Source: BRH-c25 sp012519325 (lineage in GTDB: Bacteria; Bacillota; Clostridia; Lutisporales; Lutisporaceae). Taken from it: a DNA stretch of 64,000 bases. Position numbers and translations under genes: made by a program. The notes beneath the pieces are model-generated. The model made no database searches and was not told where the DNA came from. It saw nothing but the letters and a program-made list of their open reading frames with translations. The DNA lies in the NCBI GenBank assembly GCA_050950645.1, contig JBMNHZ010000018.1:185962-249961 (forward strand). The letters run 5' to 3'. Within the stretch, counting starts at the first letter, position 1, and each line of letters starts with the position of its first letter. This document shows, piece after piece, positions 53,837 through 61,319 of this stretch.

Positions 53837-55015
53837 ATGGGAATTAAATTTGCTAGCAGGATGGACAATTTAAAAGGCTCCGTAATCAGAGAGCTGCTTA
53901 AGTATGCCGAGCAGCCGGACATAATATCATTTGCAGGAGGGCTTCCCGCACCTGAGCTTTTCCCGGTAGAGGAAATGATGCAAGCCACTCAGAAAGTATT
54001 GATGGAAGATGGAAGAGCATCATTGCAATATGGTGCAACTGACGGATATTTGCCGCTAAGAAAAAAAATAGCGGAAAGGTCTGCAAAGATTGGATTTGTT
54101 CCGGACCCCAATGAAATACTTATCACCGCCGGTTCACAGCAGGGACTTGATTTCACGGCAAAAATCTTTATTAATAAGGATGATGTAATTATTACCGAGA
54201 GTCCAAGTTACCTGGGTGCATTAAATGCTTTCAAGGCATACCAGCCCAAGTTCGTTGAAATTCCTATGGACGAAGATGGGATGATTATTGAAGAACTGGA
54301 AAAAGCTTTGGCAACCAATAAAAATGTTAAGTTCATTTATGCTATACCGGATTTCCAGAACCCTACCGGAAGATCAATGCCTGTCGAAAGAAGAAAACAA
54401 CTTATGGAATTGGCTACCCATTACGAGATACCGGTAATAGAAGACAATCCATACGGCGAATTGCGATTTGAGGGCGAAATATTGCCGTCCTTGAAGTGTT
54501 TTGACCCCAAAAACCTTGTTGTTCTACTGGGTACCTTCTCAAAAATCCTGGCACCAGGTATGAGGATTGGATGGGTAATAGCTCAGCCGGAGCTGTTGGC
54601 AAAATATAATTTGGTAAAGCAGGGTGCCGACCTGCAGTGCAGTTCCATGGCCCAGAGACAGGTTAATATGTACATGGAAATGTACGATATTGAAAAGCAT
54701 ATCGAAAAAATCATCAAAGTTTATTCAGGCAGAAGAAATCTTATGCTTGATACAATGAAGAAGGAATTTCCATCAAGCGTGAAGTGTACTAATCCTGAAG
54801 GCGGACTTTTTGCATGGGTAACTCTGCCGGAAAGCGTCGATGCTTCACAATTGCTTAAGAAGGCCTTGGAGCAGAAGGTTGCGTTTGTTCCCGGGGAGCC
54901 TTTCTATCCTAACGGCGGAAATGCAAATCATTGCAGGCTTAACTATTCCTGTATGAATGAGGATAAGATAGTTGAAGGTATCAAGAGACTTGGAAAAACT
55001 TTAAGCTCAATGTAA
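53837..55015 (+). CDS. PLP-dependent aminotransferase (class I/II, LysN/2-aminoadipate-type)
   Basis: A 392-aa fold-type I enzyme. SFAGGLPAPELFP at the N-terminus, the cofactor-binding YGATDGYLPLRKKIAE, DFQNPTGRSM, EDNPYGELRFEG and the Schiff-base Lys in LGTFSKILAPGMRIGW. It resembles the MocR-like-domain-free aminotransferases that act on aminoadipate, aromatic or branched-chain substrates; the true substrate is unknown. ATG 53837 has little ribosome site of its own (see leader ORF). Terminator at 55022. Confidence 0.9.
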   Translation: MGIKFASRMDNLKGSVIRELLKYAEQPDIISFAGGLPAPELFPVEEMMQATQKVLMEDGRASLQYGATDGYLPLRKKIAERSAKIGFVPDPNEILITAGSQQGLDFTAKIFINKDDVIITESPSYLGALNAFKAYQPKFVEIPMDEDGMIIEELEKALATNKNVKFIYAIPDFQNPTGRSMPVERRKQLMELATHYEIPVIEDNPYGELRFEGEILPSLKCFDPKNLVVLLGTFSKILAPGMRIGWVIAQPELLAKYNLVKQGADLQCSSMAQRQVNMYMEMYDIEKHIEKIIKVYSGRRNLMLDTMKKEFPSSVKCTNPEGGLFAWVTLPESVDASQLLKKALEQKVAFVPGEPFYPNGGNANHCRLNYSCMNEDKIVEGIKRLGKTLSSM

Positions 55016-55021
55016 GATAAA

Positions 55022-55052
55022 TAAAAATCTCCGAGAAATCGGAGATTTTTAT
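55022..55052 (+). terminator. Terminator after the aminotransferase gene
   Basis: AAAAATCTCCGA and TCGGAGATTTTT form a 12-bp stem with a short loop (GAAA) and T-run. Confidence 0.85.
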
Positions 55053-55112
55053 TTATGCAGCTAAGAGAATACATTGGAGTATCTGAATTGTAACAAATTT
55101 GATAAAAATTAA

Positions 55113-55405
55113 CTTAGCGTAAAGTTACCGTAGGGATTGTATGGAAATAAAAGTAAAACAATAGAAAAGAAGACTTCATCCTGTTATGATATAAGTTGAC
55201 AATCAAATAAACAAAAAAGGATGGGAGTCTTCTATGTATAATAGTTTACAACATTTTAATGAATTTGGCACAAGGAAAATTGAAGAAACAATAAAAAATT
55301 TCATAAATGAGAAATATGGGAGATGCTTGTTGTCAAGAGCATTCCATCAACCTAAATATCAGGATGATTCTATTCTTCTTTTCCCTACAGTAAATTGACG
55401 CTATC
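55113..55405. mobile_element. 293-bp MITE-like deletion derivative of an ISLre2/UPF0236 element
   Basis: Terminal inverted repeats: left TAGCGTAAAGTTACCGTAGGGA, right (complement) TAGCGTCAATTTACTGTAGGGA, 18 of 22 identical. Direct repeats AAAATTAA flank it exactly (55105-55112 and 55406-55413), an 8-bp target-site duplication. Inside is a 54-codon fragment whose start resembles UPF0236/ISLre2 transposases. It inserted between the aminotransferase terminator and the rubredoxin gene. Confidence 0.8.
55234..55398 (+). pseudogene. N-terminal fragment of an ISLre2/UPF0236-type transposase
   Basis: ATG 55234 behind GGGAG, 54 codons to TGA 55396. The first 30 residues (MYNSLQHFNEFGTRKIEETI...) look like the start of UPF0236 (ISLre2) transposases; the rest is unrelated, as if a deletion joined the beginning of the gene to the right end of the element. 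Family call from memory, not a search. Confidence 0.5.
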
Positions 55406-55507
55406 AAAATTAATGTATATATGGTAAAAACTTAAATATAATAGTATAATATGCTTAACCCAAAAGCAAAATACAGCAAATTTAAATAGGAAGAAGGAGG
55501 ATAATAA

Positions 55508-55666
55508 ATGGAAAAGTGGACTTGTACGGCATGTGGATATGTTTATGACCCCGAAGTAGGAGATCCGGACAGCGGAATTGAACCAGGCACTCCATTTGAA
55601 GATATTCCCGAAGATTGGGTATGTCCGCTGTGTGGAGTTGGAAAGGACATGTTTGAAAAGGAATAA
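55508..55666 (+). CDS. Rubredoxin
   Basis: A 52-aa electron carrier with one Fe(Cys)4 centre: C6-T-A-C9-G-Y and C39-P-L-C42-G, plus the conserved YDPEVGDPDSGI and FEDIPEDWVCP. Found in anaerobes for electron transfer and oxidative-stress defence. ATG 55508 follows AAGGAGG. The left-flanking DNA is a MITE, whose right end supplies a TTGACG that might act as a -35. Terminator at 55675. Confidence 0.96.
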   Translation: MEKWTCTACGYVYDPEVGDPDSGIEPGTPFEDIPEDWVCPLCGVGKDMFEKE

Positions 55667-55674
55667 GAAGAAGA

Positions 55675-55701
55675 AAAACTGAGTATATCTCAGTTTTTTT
55701 T
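55675..55701 (+). terminator. Terminator after rubredoxin
   Basis: AAAACTGAG and CTCAGTTTT with a 5-nt loop and eight T. Confidence 0.9.
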
Positions 55702-55733
55702 ACGTAAATAAGAATTTATAAAAAAATTGAGTG

Positions 55734-55762
55734 TTGCTAAAACTATCGATACATGATAAAAT
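55734..55762 (+). promoter_or_regulatory. Promoter of the tRNA-Gln gene
   Basis: TTGCTA (55734-55739), 17-nt spacer, TAAAAT (55757-55762), about 30 nt ahead of the tRNA. Confidence 0.65.
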
Positions 55763-55791
55763 AAGCTTTGTCGGAAATTCCGACCTAATTC

Positions 55792-55865
55792 TCCCGGTTT
55801 GTGTAATGGTAGCACAACTGACTCTGGATCAGTTTGTCGAGGTTCAAATCCTTGACCGGGAGCCA
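55792..55865 (+). tRNA. tRNA-Gln (anticodon CUG), CCA encoded
   Basis: 74 nt including CCA. Acceptor stem TCCCGGT/ACCGGGA with G73, anticodon stem ACTGA/TCAGT, loop CTCTGGA with anticodon CTG at positions 34-36, and T-arm GAGGTTCAAATCC. A terminator (ACCTGCAA...TTGCAGGT plus T-run) follows at 55878-55909. A tyrosine-integrase pseudogene ends just downstream, so this gene is the likely attachment site. Confidence 0.95.
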
Positions 55866-55877
55866 TATGATTACAAT

Positions 55878-55909
55878 ACCTGCAAGGTTTTAGACTTTGC
55901 AGGTTTTTT
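55878..55909 (+). terminator. Terminator after tRNA-Gln
   Basis: ACCTGCAA and TTGCAGGT stem with GGTTTTAGAC loop, followed by TTTTT. Confidence 0.8.
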
Positions 55910-56001
55910 GTTTTTTGGGGTGTTTTACCCCTACCTTACCCCAACCCGGAACTTAAGCAATAAAAAACCGCTCATTTTGTGAGCGGCATATATAATAATT
56001 A

Positions 56002-57384
56002 TTATATATCAAATATATTATTCAGTTTTTCCATAGCTTCTTTTTTCTTATTCGGAAGAACATGGCTATATGTATCGGCAGTAATGACTATCGAAGAATG
56101 GCCGAGTAACACTTGCATTACCTTAAGCTCTATTCCGCTTTCGAGACCTCGCGTTGCAAAGGTATGACGCAGACAATGCAGATTGGCATGGGCTATTCCT
56201 GCTTTTTTTAACTATACGATAAAATACTTTCGCAAGGTTAGGAGGATCAATTTCTTTCCCTAGGTTTGTGCAAAATACTAGAGTCGCTTATCATTGATGT
56301 ACATTGTGCCCAGCCAGCAATTTTTCCTGGGCTTGTTCGGCCTTGTGAGTCTTTAGGATCTTTAACCATCGATTCGAGTAAAGGGATTTCTCTTAGTACC
56401 GCTATCCGTCTTTGGAGTGCCATATAATAAGCTTTGTTTTGTTTTCTTCACTATCAAAGTCTTTTACTCCTGCTTAGAGTTTCATCTACGTATACAATAG
56501 CCCTTTCTCCAGATCAAGATTGCTGCCACTTGAGCGCTAACAAGTTCCCCGACCCTTAATGCCGGTGTAGAGAAGGTCTAGCAGAAAAGCTGCTCTCAGT
56601 CTTTCGCCATCTAGAGCATTAATAAATCTATTTCCTGCTCCTCCCGGCTAAATACCCTGATTCTTTTCTTATCAGCGTTCTTAGGCAGTTTAACAGCATC
56701 ACAGACATTGCGGACCAAGAGTGTGTTTTCGACTGCCTGTTGCAACGCTCCAGAGAGTACTATTTTTATATACTCTATAGTTCTGTCTGAAATTCTTTCT
56801 TTACTCAATTCTGTTATTTGTTCTTCAATGCTTTCTTTATCTAATATTTCTTTCTTTCTACTCTTTTTACTGTCCTTAGAGTGCTCGTCCAATTCGTACT
56901 CCAACTTTTTTATCTTATTTAGTGTTCTTTCAGGTATTCTTGATTTTATTTCATTGAGCATTGTCTGAATATGGTCAGGCCGAAGATCTTTAAGAGGGAT
57001 TGTACCAATAGACGGCTTAATATAGTACTCTGTGATAAATACATAGCTTTCATATGTCTTGGACTTGACGGACTGCTTTTTATAGTTCTCCAGCCAGGTA
57101 TCCATCCATGGCCCAACTGTTATTTTGGCAGGTTCTATATAGGTCCCATTATAAATCGAGTTTAGTACCTTTGTTAGCTTTTCTGCTACATCCTTACGAG
57201 TTTTTCCATAAATACTTTTCCTGATGGCTTTACCTTTTGTATTGAAGCCTATGGTATATCTTGCTTCCCAACTGCCATCTTTACGCTGCCTTATGCTGCC
57301 CTCATTTTGGCCGCGTTTATTTTTCTTCTTAATATTTTTTTCCGTATTTTCTATGTTATTAAGTTCTTTCTCAGTTTTGTTCAT
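56002..57384 (-). pseudogene. Tyrosine-family site-specific integrase, decayed
   Basis: The N-terminal 240 residues are intact (arm-binding NEGSIRQRKDGSWEARYTIG, then the core-binding AP2-like domain VGPWMDTWLENYKK). The reading frame is lost at about 56610; between there and 56210 several stops and shifts break the first half of the catalytic domain (only traces such as LLDLLYTGIKGRG). The C-terminal end is recognisable again, with HCLRHTFATRG (His-x-x-Arg), LLGHSSI and the nucleophile Tyr in TADTYSHV, ending at TAA 56002. ATG 57384 follows AGGAGG. Its position next to tRNA-Gln marks an integrated element that can no longer excise itself. Confidence 0.9.
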
Positions 57385-57401
57385 AATCAATTCCTCCTGT
57401 A

Positions 57402-57608
57402 TTAAGATATCTTATTCTTGTGCCTATCAATCCATGCTAGAAGGTCAGATTTCCTGACTAACTTTCTTTTACCAATTGTAAGCGTAGGGAAATCCTTGCT
57501 ATTTAATAGATTGTATGTGGTTGCCCTTGATATACACATAACCGCCTGTAATGCTGTGGCATCAAGTATTGTCGGGACATCATCCATATCTCTATATCTG
57601 TTAATCAT
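57402..57608 (-). CDS. Excisionase-like helix-turn-helix protein
   Basis: A 68-aa MerR/Xis-type DNA-binding protein: TALQAVMCISRATTYNLLNSKDFPTLTIGKRKLVRKSDLLAWIDRHK, the pattern of excisionase-family (HTH_17) proteins. ATG 57608 follows AAAGGAGG. It lies 18 nt upstream of the integrase start on the same strand, the usual xis-int order. It is intact although the integrase is broken. Confidence 0.88.
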   Translation of the reverse strand: MINRYRDMDDVPTILDATALQAVMCISRATTYNLLNSKDFPTLTIGKRKLVRKSDLLAWIDRHKNKIS

Positions 57609-57933
57609 TATAACGCCTCCTTTTATAATTCTATAAAGTTTCTGATTTGAGCATAGATGTGATTGTTATAAGTATACTGTTATCTACCTCCCTTCAAATT
57701 AATTGTTTTGCAAAAATAAAAGGGATTAAAGCATTGCTTTAATCCCTTTTTAATATTTTTTAAACTGACTAAAAATAAAAACAAATTGCATAGCAATTTG
57801 CCTCTACCTTTTATTTGCTTACCTTTTATTTGCCAACCTTGCTAGTGACCAATCTCTAGCTTGTATAAATATTAACATAATATAATAAGAATTGCAATAC
57901 CATTTACAAAATTTATTAAATTTCGTAAATTGC
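57609..57933. other. AT-rich intergenic region with small palindromes
   Basis: 325 nt without a supportable gene. It holds a terminator-like hairpin (57717-57751, AAAAGGGATTAAAGC/GCTTTAATCCCTTTT), a perfect palindrome CAAATTGC-ATA-GCAATTTG (about 57781-57800), and two tandem copies of ACCTTTTATTTGC (about 57808 and 57823). Confidence 0.6.
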
Positions 57934-59989
57934 AAAAGTAAGTTCTACCCTTACTTAGCAAACTATAGAATTTAATCATTCAAATCCACATGTAGAATTT
58001 AATCGTGCAATTATATAACACCTCTTTTTTCCTCCAGAGCCCGCCCGAGCTTCAGAGAAAAAGTTTTTTAAGTGCGGTTTACAATGAGTGGGTCCCATAT
58101 GATAGCCTTCTGGCTTGCCAGCTTTCTATGCCCCTCAGCCATACCCCATGCAATACTTCGGGGGCATGGGGAGGTGGCCCGCTGGCAATCTGTCATATGG
58201 GGGAGGCTCGTTGTCAACTGGATTCTTGAAAAAGTTTTTCACCCTGTTATTAGCTATTCTTAAGCCTTATATTATCTATATTCAGAAGATTTTTACTTTC
58301 ATTTGATGATGCGACCCTCTATAATTATGATGGATGATGTTATCTCAGCAAGCCGGTGTATGAAAGGAGCGCTAGCTATGCCAAATCATAAACACTTAAC
58401 TCTGGATGACCGCAGCTACATTCACACCTGTCTGAATGCCGGTCATTCCTTCCGTCAGATTGCACATAATCTTGATAAGGATCCTTCTACTATTTCCAAG
58501 GAAGTTCGTCATCACCGTATACACTTGTCAGCAGGTGCTGTTGGACGCACACCTAACAAGTGCATTCACAAGAAAACATGCACCATAAGCGGTTTATGTG
58601 ATCAGCCTAAATGTAAGCACAACTTTTGCCGTTACTGTAAAAGATGCAACGCATTTTGTTCAGAATTCCAGGAAGAGCACTGTCCCTCTCTTTCGAAGCC
58701 CCCTTATGTCTGTAACGGTTGTAAGCTAATCTATGGGTGCGTTCTGACCAAATATTTTTATCGGGCTATATCTGCCAACCAAGCGTATCAAACCAAACTG
58801 TCCGACTGCCGGTCAGGCCTTTCATATACAGAAGATGAGATTCAGTATATGGATGAATTAATTACGCCACTGGTCAAAAAGAAACAATCAATTCATCATA
58901 TCTGTGTGACTCAGGCAGATAACATCCTATGCAGTGAACGTACTATCTATAAGTTAATCGAACAGGGTGTTTTGACTGTCCGAAATATTGACCTGCCCCG
59001 CAAGGTACGCTATCGACTCAGACGCAAGAGCCCAACATTCAAAGTGGATAAGAGCTGTCGTATAGGTCGTACATATCAGGACTTCCAAAACTATCTTGAA
59101 CAACATCCTGATACTCCCATTGTTCAAATGGATTCTGTTGAAGGATGTAAGGGTGGAAAAGTACTACTAACAATCTTCTTTACTCAATCAAACGTTATGC
59201 TAATATACCTTAGAAATCACAATACATCTCAATCGGTTATCGATGTTTTTAACTCTCTTTATGAAACGCTTGGCAAGGAGACATTCATGCGGTTATTCCC
59301 TGTCATTTTAACTGATAACGGCTCGGAATTCTCCAATCCACGTGCTATCGAATATGATGCAAGCGGGCAAATGCGTACAAAGTTGTTCTATTGTGACCCT
59401 TCTTCACCACATCAAAAGCCTGAGATTGAGCGTAACCATGAATTTATTCGCATGGTTCTGCCTAAAGGTAAGTCTTTCGATGAATTGACCCAAAATGATG
59501 TGGATCTGTTAGTCTGTCATATCAATTCCTTGATAAGAAAAAAGCTGAACGATAGGTCCCCCATAACCACATTCAGCTTCTTCCACGGAGATTTGATTCT
59601 CCGCAAATTAGGGCTCCAGGCTATCCCACCGGATGAGGTAACACTTACTCCGGCATTGCTGGCTACCTCAAAGGAGGTGAACATGCATGAAAAAGACCTA
59701 TGACAATATCCGACTGACTCTCGATCCAAAGAGCTCAAACTTAGATCTTTAAACCACCCTAATGCCTGCTTGAGGAACATCATCCATTTCAATTAGTCTT
59801 TTTCCATGGGTAGAACTTAGCTATGCGAAAAACTGCACTTTTTTCTACCTTCTGTTTATCATACACATTTTTTGCCCAAAAGCCTTAATTCTACTTCAAT
59901 TCTATCACCAAATGACGGTTAAAAACAGGTCTTACCTATATACTTATATTTTTTGTGGAATTTAATCCTTCAAACTAGAACTTACTTTT
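57934..59989 (+). mobile_element. IS30-family insertion sequence
   Basis: Bounded by inverted repeats AAAAGTAAGTTCTA (57934-57947) and TAGAACTTACTTTT (59976-59989), 14 of 14 identical, with one transposase gene inside. A second possible right end GGGTAGAACTT (59808-59818) matches the left AAGTTCTACCC, so the true right boundary is uncertain. Repeats of GAATTTAATC occur near both ends. The long noncoding flanks (58.0-58.37 kb, locally GC-rich, and 59.7-59.99 kb) hold no gene I can support. No target-site duplication is obvious. Confidence 0.7.
58378..59703 (+). CDS. IS30-family transposase
   Basis: A 441-aa DDE transposase. N-terminal HTH (HLTLDDRSYIHTCLNAGHSFRQIAHNLDKDPSTISKEVRHH), a Cys-rich zinc-finger-like region (residues about 60-125), and the catalytic triad Asp in VQMDSVEG, Asp in ILTDNGSEF and Glu in KPEIERNHEF. 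It appears intact. ATG 58378 follows AAAGGAG. Base and codon use differ from neighbours (more GC in third positions), consistent with recent arrival. Confidence 0.93.
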   Translation: MPNHKHLTLDDRSYIHTCLNAGHSFRQIAHNLDKDPSTISKEVRHHRIHLSAGAVGRTPNKCIHKKTCTISGLCDQPKCKHNFCRYCKRCNAFCSEFQEEHCPSLSKPPYVCNGCKLIYGCVLTKYFYRAISANQAYQTKLSDCRSGLSYTEDEIQYMDELITPLVKKKQSIHHICVTQADNILCSERTIYKLIEQGVLTVRNIDLPRKVRYRLRRKSPTFKVDKSCRIGRTYQDFQNYLEQHPDTPIVQMDSVEGCKGGKVLLTIFFTQSNVMLIYLRNHNTSQSVIDVFNSLYETLGKETFMRLFPVILTDNGSEFSNPRAIEYDASGQMRTKLFYCDPSSPHQKPEIERNHEFIRMVLPKGKSFDELTQNDVDLLVCHINSLIRKKLNDRSPITTFSFFHGDLILRKLGLQAIPPDEVTLTPALLATSKEVNMHEKDL

Positions 59990-60002
59990 TCATTTAAGCT
60001 TA

Positions 60003-60040
60003 AGTAATATTTAATGTATATAATAACACTAAATATTACT
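60003..60040 (-). other. Perfect 11-bp hairpin at the distal end of the pentamer array
   Basis: AGTAATATTTA (60003-60013) and TAAATATTACT (60030-60040) form a perfect 11-bp stem with a 16-nt loop. On the minus strand it closes the transcript downstream of the array; without a clear T-run it may be a 3'-end stabiliser rather than a terminator. Confidence 0.55.
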
Positions 60041-60044
60041 CAAT

Positions 60045-60154
60045 ATCCCTTGCCTTGTTATGCCTCTCCATACCATTCCTGGCCCAAGCAAACCGTGCCA
60101 GTCCAAATCAAACAAAACCGTTGCAGACCAAGCCCAACCGAACCGTGCGAGGCC
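60045..60154 (-). repeat. Array of about 22 diversified pentamers (GGNNN on the minus strand)
   Basis: Read in blocks of five on the plus strand, 16 of 22 consecutive pentamers end in CC (atccc, ttgcc, atgcc, tctcc, atacc, attcc, tggcc and so on). On the minus strand this is GG at positions 1-2 of a strict 5-nt period, with the three other bases varied. The phase is kept across 110 nt without slippage. It starts 75 nt downstream of the HNH gene on the same strand and is bracketed by hairpins. It is not a microsatellite, because the three variable bases rarely repeat. Confidence 0.8.
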
Positions 60155-60175
60155 TAATTAACCTAATCTCATCAG

Positions 60176-60218
60176 TATGGAGTCGGTCAAGCTCCATATA
60201 CGGCATATACAATGCCGT
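60176..60218 (-). other. Two consecutive hairpins between the HNH gene and the pentamer array
   Basis: ACGGCAT/ATGCCGT (60100-series arms 60200-60206 and 60212-60218, 7 bp, 5-nt loop) begins 11 nt after the HNH stop codon, directly followed by TATGGAG/CTCCATA (60176-60182 and 60192-60198, 7 bp, 9-nt loop). No T-runs, so transcription should continue into the array. Confidence 0.65.
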
Positions 60219-60228
60219 TTCGAAAGTT

Positions 60229-60519
60229 CTAGCCATCCCACGTATATTTTCTCCAATCTACTGGTATAATCCCATCCCTTAGTGCCGTTGCTATCATACC
60301 CCTATGTCTAGTATCAGACCTTAGCACATGACAGCGCCTACACAAAGTCCTTAAATTATTTATTCTATTGGTCCCATGTTTACCAGAAATAATGTGATCT
60401 ATATGACATTTATTAAGAGGTATAGAAGAGTGGCAATGTGTACAACATTTATTGTCACGAAGCCAAATAATCATCCTTATATTAGACCATACTTCTTTTG
60501 GCGGTCTCTTTTTAGGCAT
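60229..60519 (-). CDS. HNH endonuclease
   Basis: A 96-aa protein with a complete HNH/zinc-finger motif: C26-x2-C29, H39-I-D-H42, N54 and C60-x2-C63-H64. This beta-beta-alpha metal fold nicks or cuts DNA; here it stands almost alone, without extra specificity domains. ATG 60519 overlaps the stop of the RAMP-like gene by 8 nt, so the two are cotranscribed and probably coupled. Its stop is followed by two hairpins and the GGNNN array. Confidence 0.9.
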   Translation of the reverse strand: MPKKRPPKEVWSNIRMIIWLRDNKCCTHCHSSIPLNKCHIDHIISGKHGTNRINNLRTLCRRCHVLRSDTRHRGMIATALRDGIIPVDWRKYTWDG

Positions 60520-61102
60520 TACTCAACACTTCAAATTTATCTACTACAAACCTACCAAAACCAATAGATCGTCCATCCCCAAGACCACAATACATACCGG
60601 CATCAATAATTATTGCATGAATTTGATCTCGACTTACAATTGTCTTGTCCCATGTAATATTGAAGGTAGCATGCCAATCCTTTGAAGCTGCGACTCTATA
60701 TCTTATATTTCTGGATTTGGTTCCTGGATTTTTAACGCTTCGGATGTCTAAGTATACAGGTTGAGTAGGGTCGGCTGTAATATCATCGGGAAGGTATCTA
60801 TCTAAATATATTTTGTCATCAGCTACCTGTAAAGTAGCAGCAACTGCTGATTGTAAAGATCCTCTGCCCTTTTTTGTGTATTTTGCCCCATCCCTTATGC
60901 AGGCAAATATGTAGGATGGTTCCAAATATAGCTGTTTCTTTTCGTCATAGAGCACGGTTTTTTTCCATTCTTCGGGGTTATTACCGGCTACCCCTTTTCT
61001 TTCTATTTTGATCAACGGTAAACAATCAACACCAAAATGGTTAATTAATAATGGTCTAAGACCAGTAATGGATACATCTGCATTCAGAATATTTGTTGTC
61101 AC
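60512..61102 (-). CDS. RAMP-superfamily-like protein (Cas5/6/7-like fold), unassigned
   Basis: A 196-aa protein that ends with a Gly-rich loop GLGDGRSIGFG (residues 173-183), matching the RAMP signature GhGxxRxxGhG of Cas5/Cas6/Cas7/Csm3-type RNA-binding proteins. An N-terminal strand-loop (VSITGLRPLLINHFG) and a mid segment (YIFACIRDGAKYTKKGRGSLQSAVAATLQV) also resemble RAMP proteins. No CRISPR array or other cas gene is near. GTG 61102 follows GGGAGG. First gene of a two-gene operon with HNH; a strong promoter lies at 61164-61192. RNA binding is inference from the fold signature. Confidence 0.65.
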   Translation of the reverse strand: MTTNILNADVSITGLRPLLINHFGVDCLPLIKIERKGVAGNNPEEWKKTVLYDEKKQLYLEPSYIFACIRDGAKYTKKGRGSLQSAVAATLQVADDKIYLDRYLPDDITADPTQPVYLDIRSVKNPGTKSRNIRYRVAASKDWHATFNITWDKTIVSRDQIHAIIIDAGMYCGLGDGRSIGFGRFVVDKFEVLSNA

Positions 61103-61146
61103 TGTGTATCAACCTCCCATTAACTAAAATATCATAAAAAGATACA

Positions 61147-61210
61147 AAATAACTAATAACGATATTGTAGCATTGCATACAATACATGTCAATAACGAAA
61201 TTAGTTATTT
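61147..61210. promoter_or_regulatory. Inverted operator-like repeats flanking the RAMP-HNH promoter
   Basis: AAATAACTAAT (61147-61157) and ATTAGTTATTT (61200-61210) are perfect 11-bp inverted repeats on either side of the promoter. TAACGA also lies inside both copies (mirrored). This spacing suits repression by a dimeric regulator, most simply the divergent XRE protein at 61320. Confidence 0.6.
61164..61192 (-). promoter_or_regulatory. Strong promoter of the RAMP-HNH-array unit
   Basis: On the minus strand TTGACA (61192-61187), 17-nt spacer, TACAAT (61169-61164): near-perfect sigma-A consensus, about 60 nt ahead of the RAMP-like start. Confidence 0.85.
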
Positions 61211-61319
61211 TAATTTATTTATTTATTTTTATTTGATGTTACTGTAGGTAACAAATATAATAGAAATATAAATAAGTAATTGTATTTTAAATATTGGATT
61301 TTAACTGGGAGTGACAATA

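Noticed and set aside
58005..58306. Several overlapping ORFs left of the IS30 transposase
   Set aside because: Low-complexity, no ribosome sites, mutually overlapping; treated as noncoding part of the IS.
60045..60154. CRISPR array
   Set aside because: No repeats of 20-40 nt with spacers; the period is 5 nt and no cas1/cas2 is near.
60055..60282. 75-codon ORF on the plus strand over the pentamer array
   Set aside because: Product (NQTKPLQTKPNRT) is a by-product of period-5 repeats; no ribosome site.
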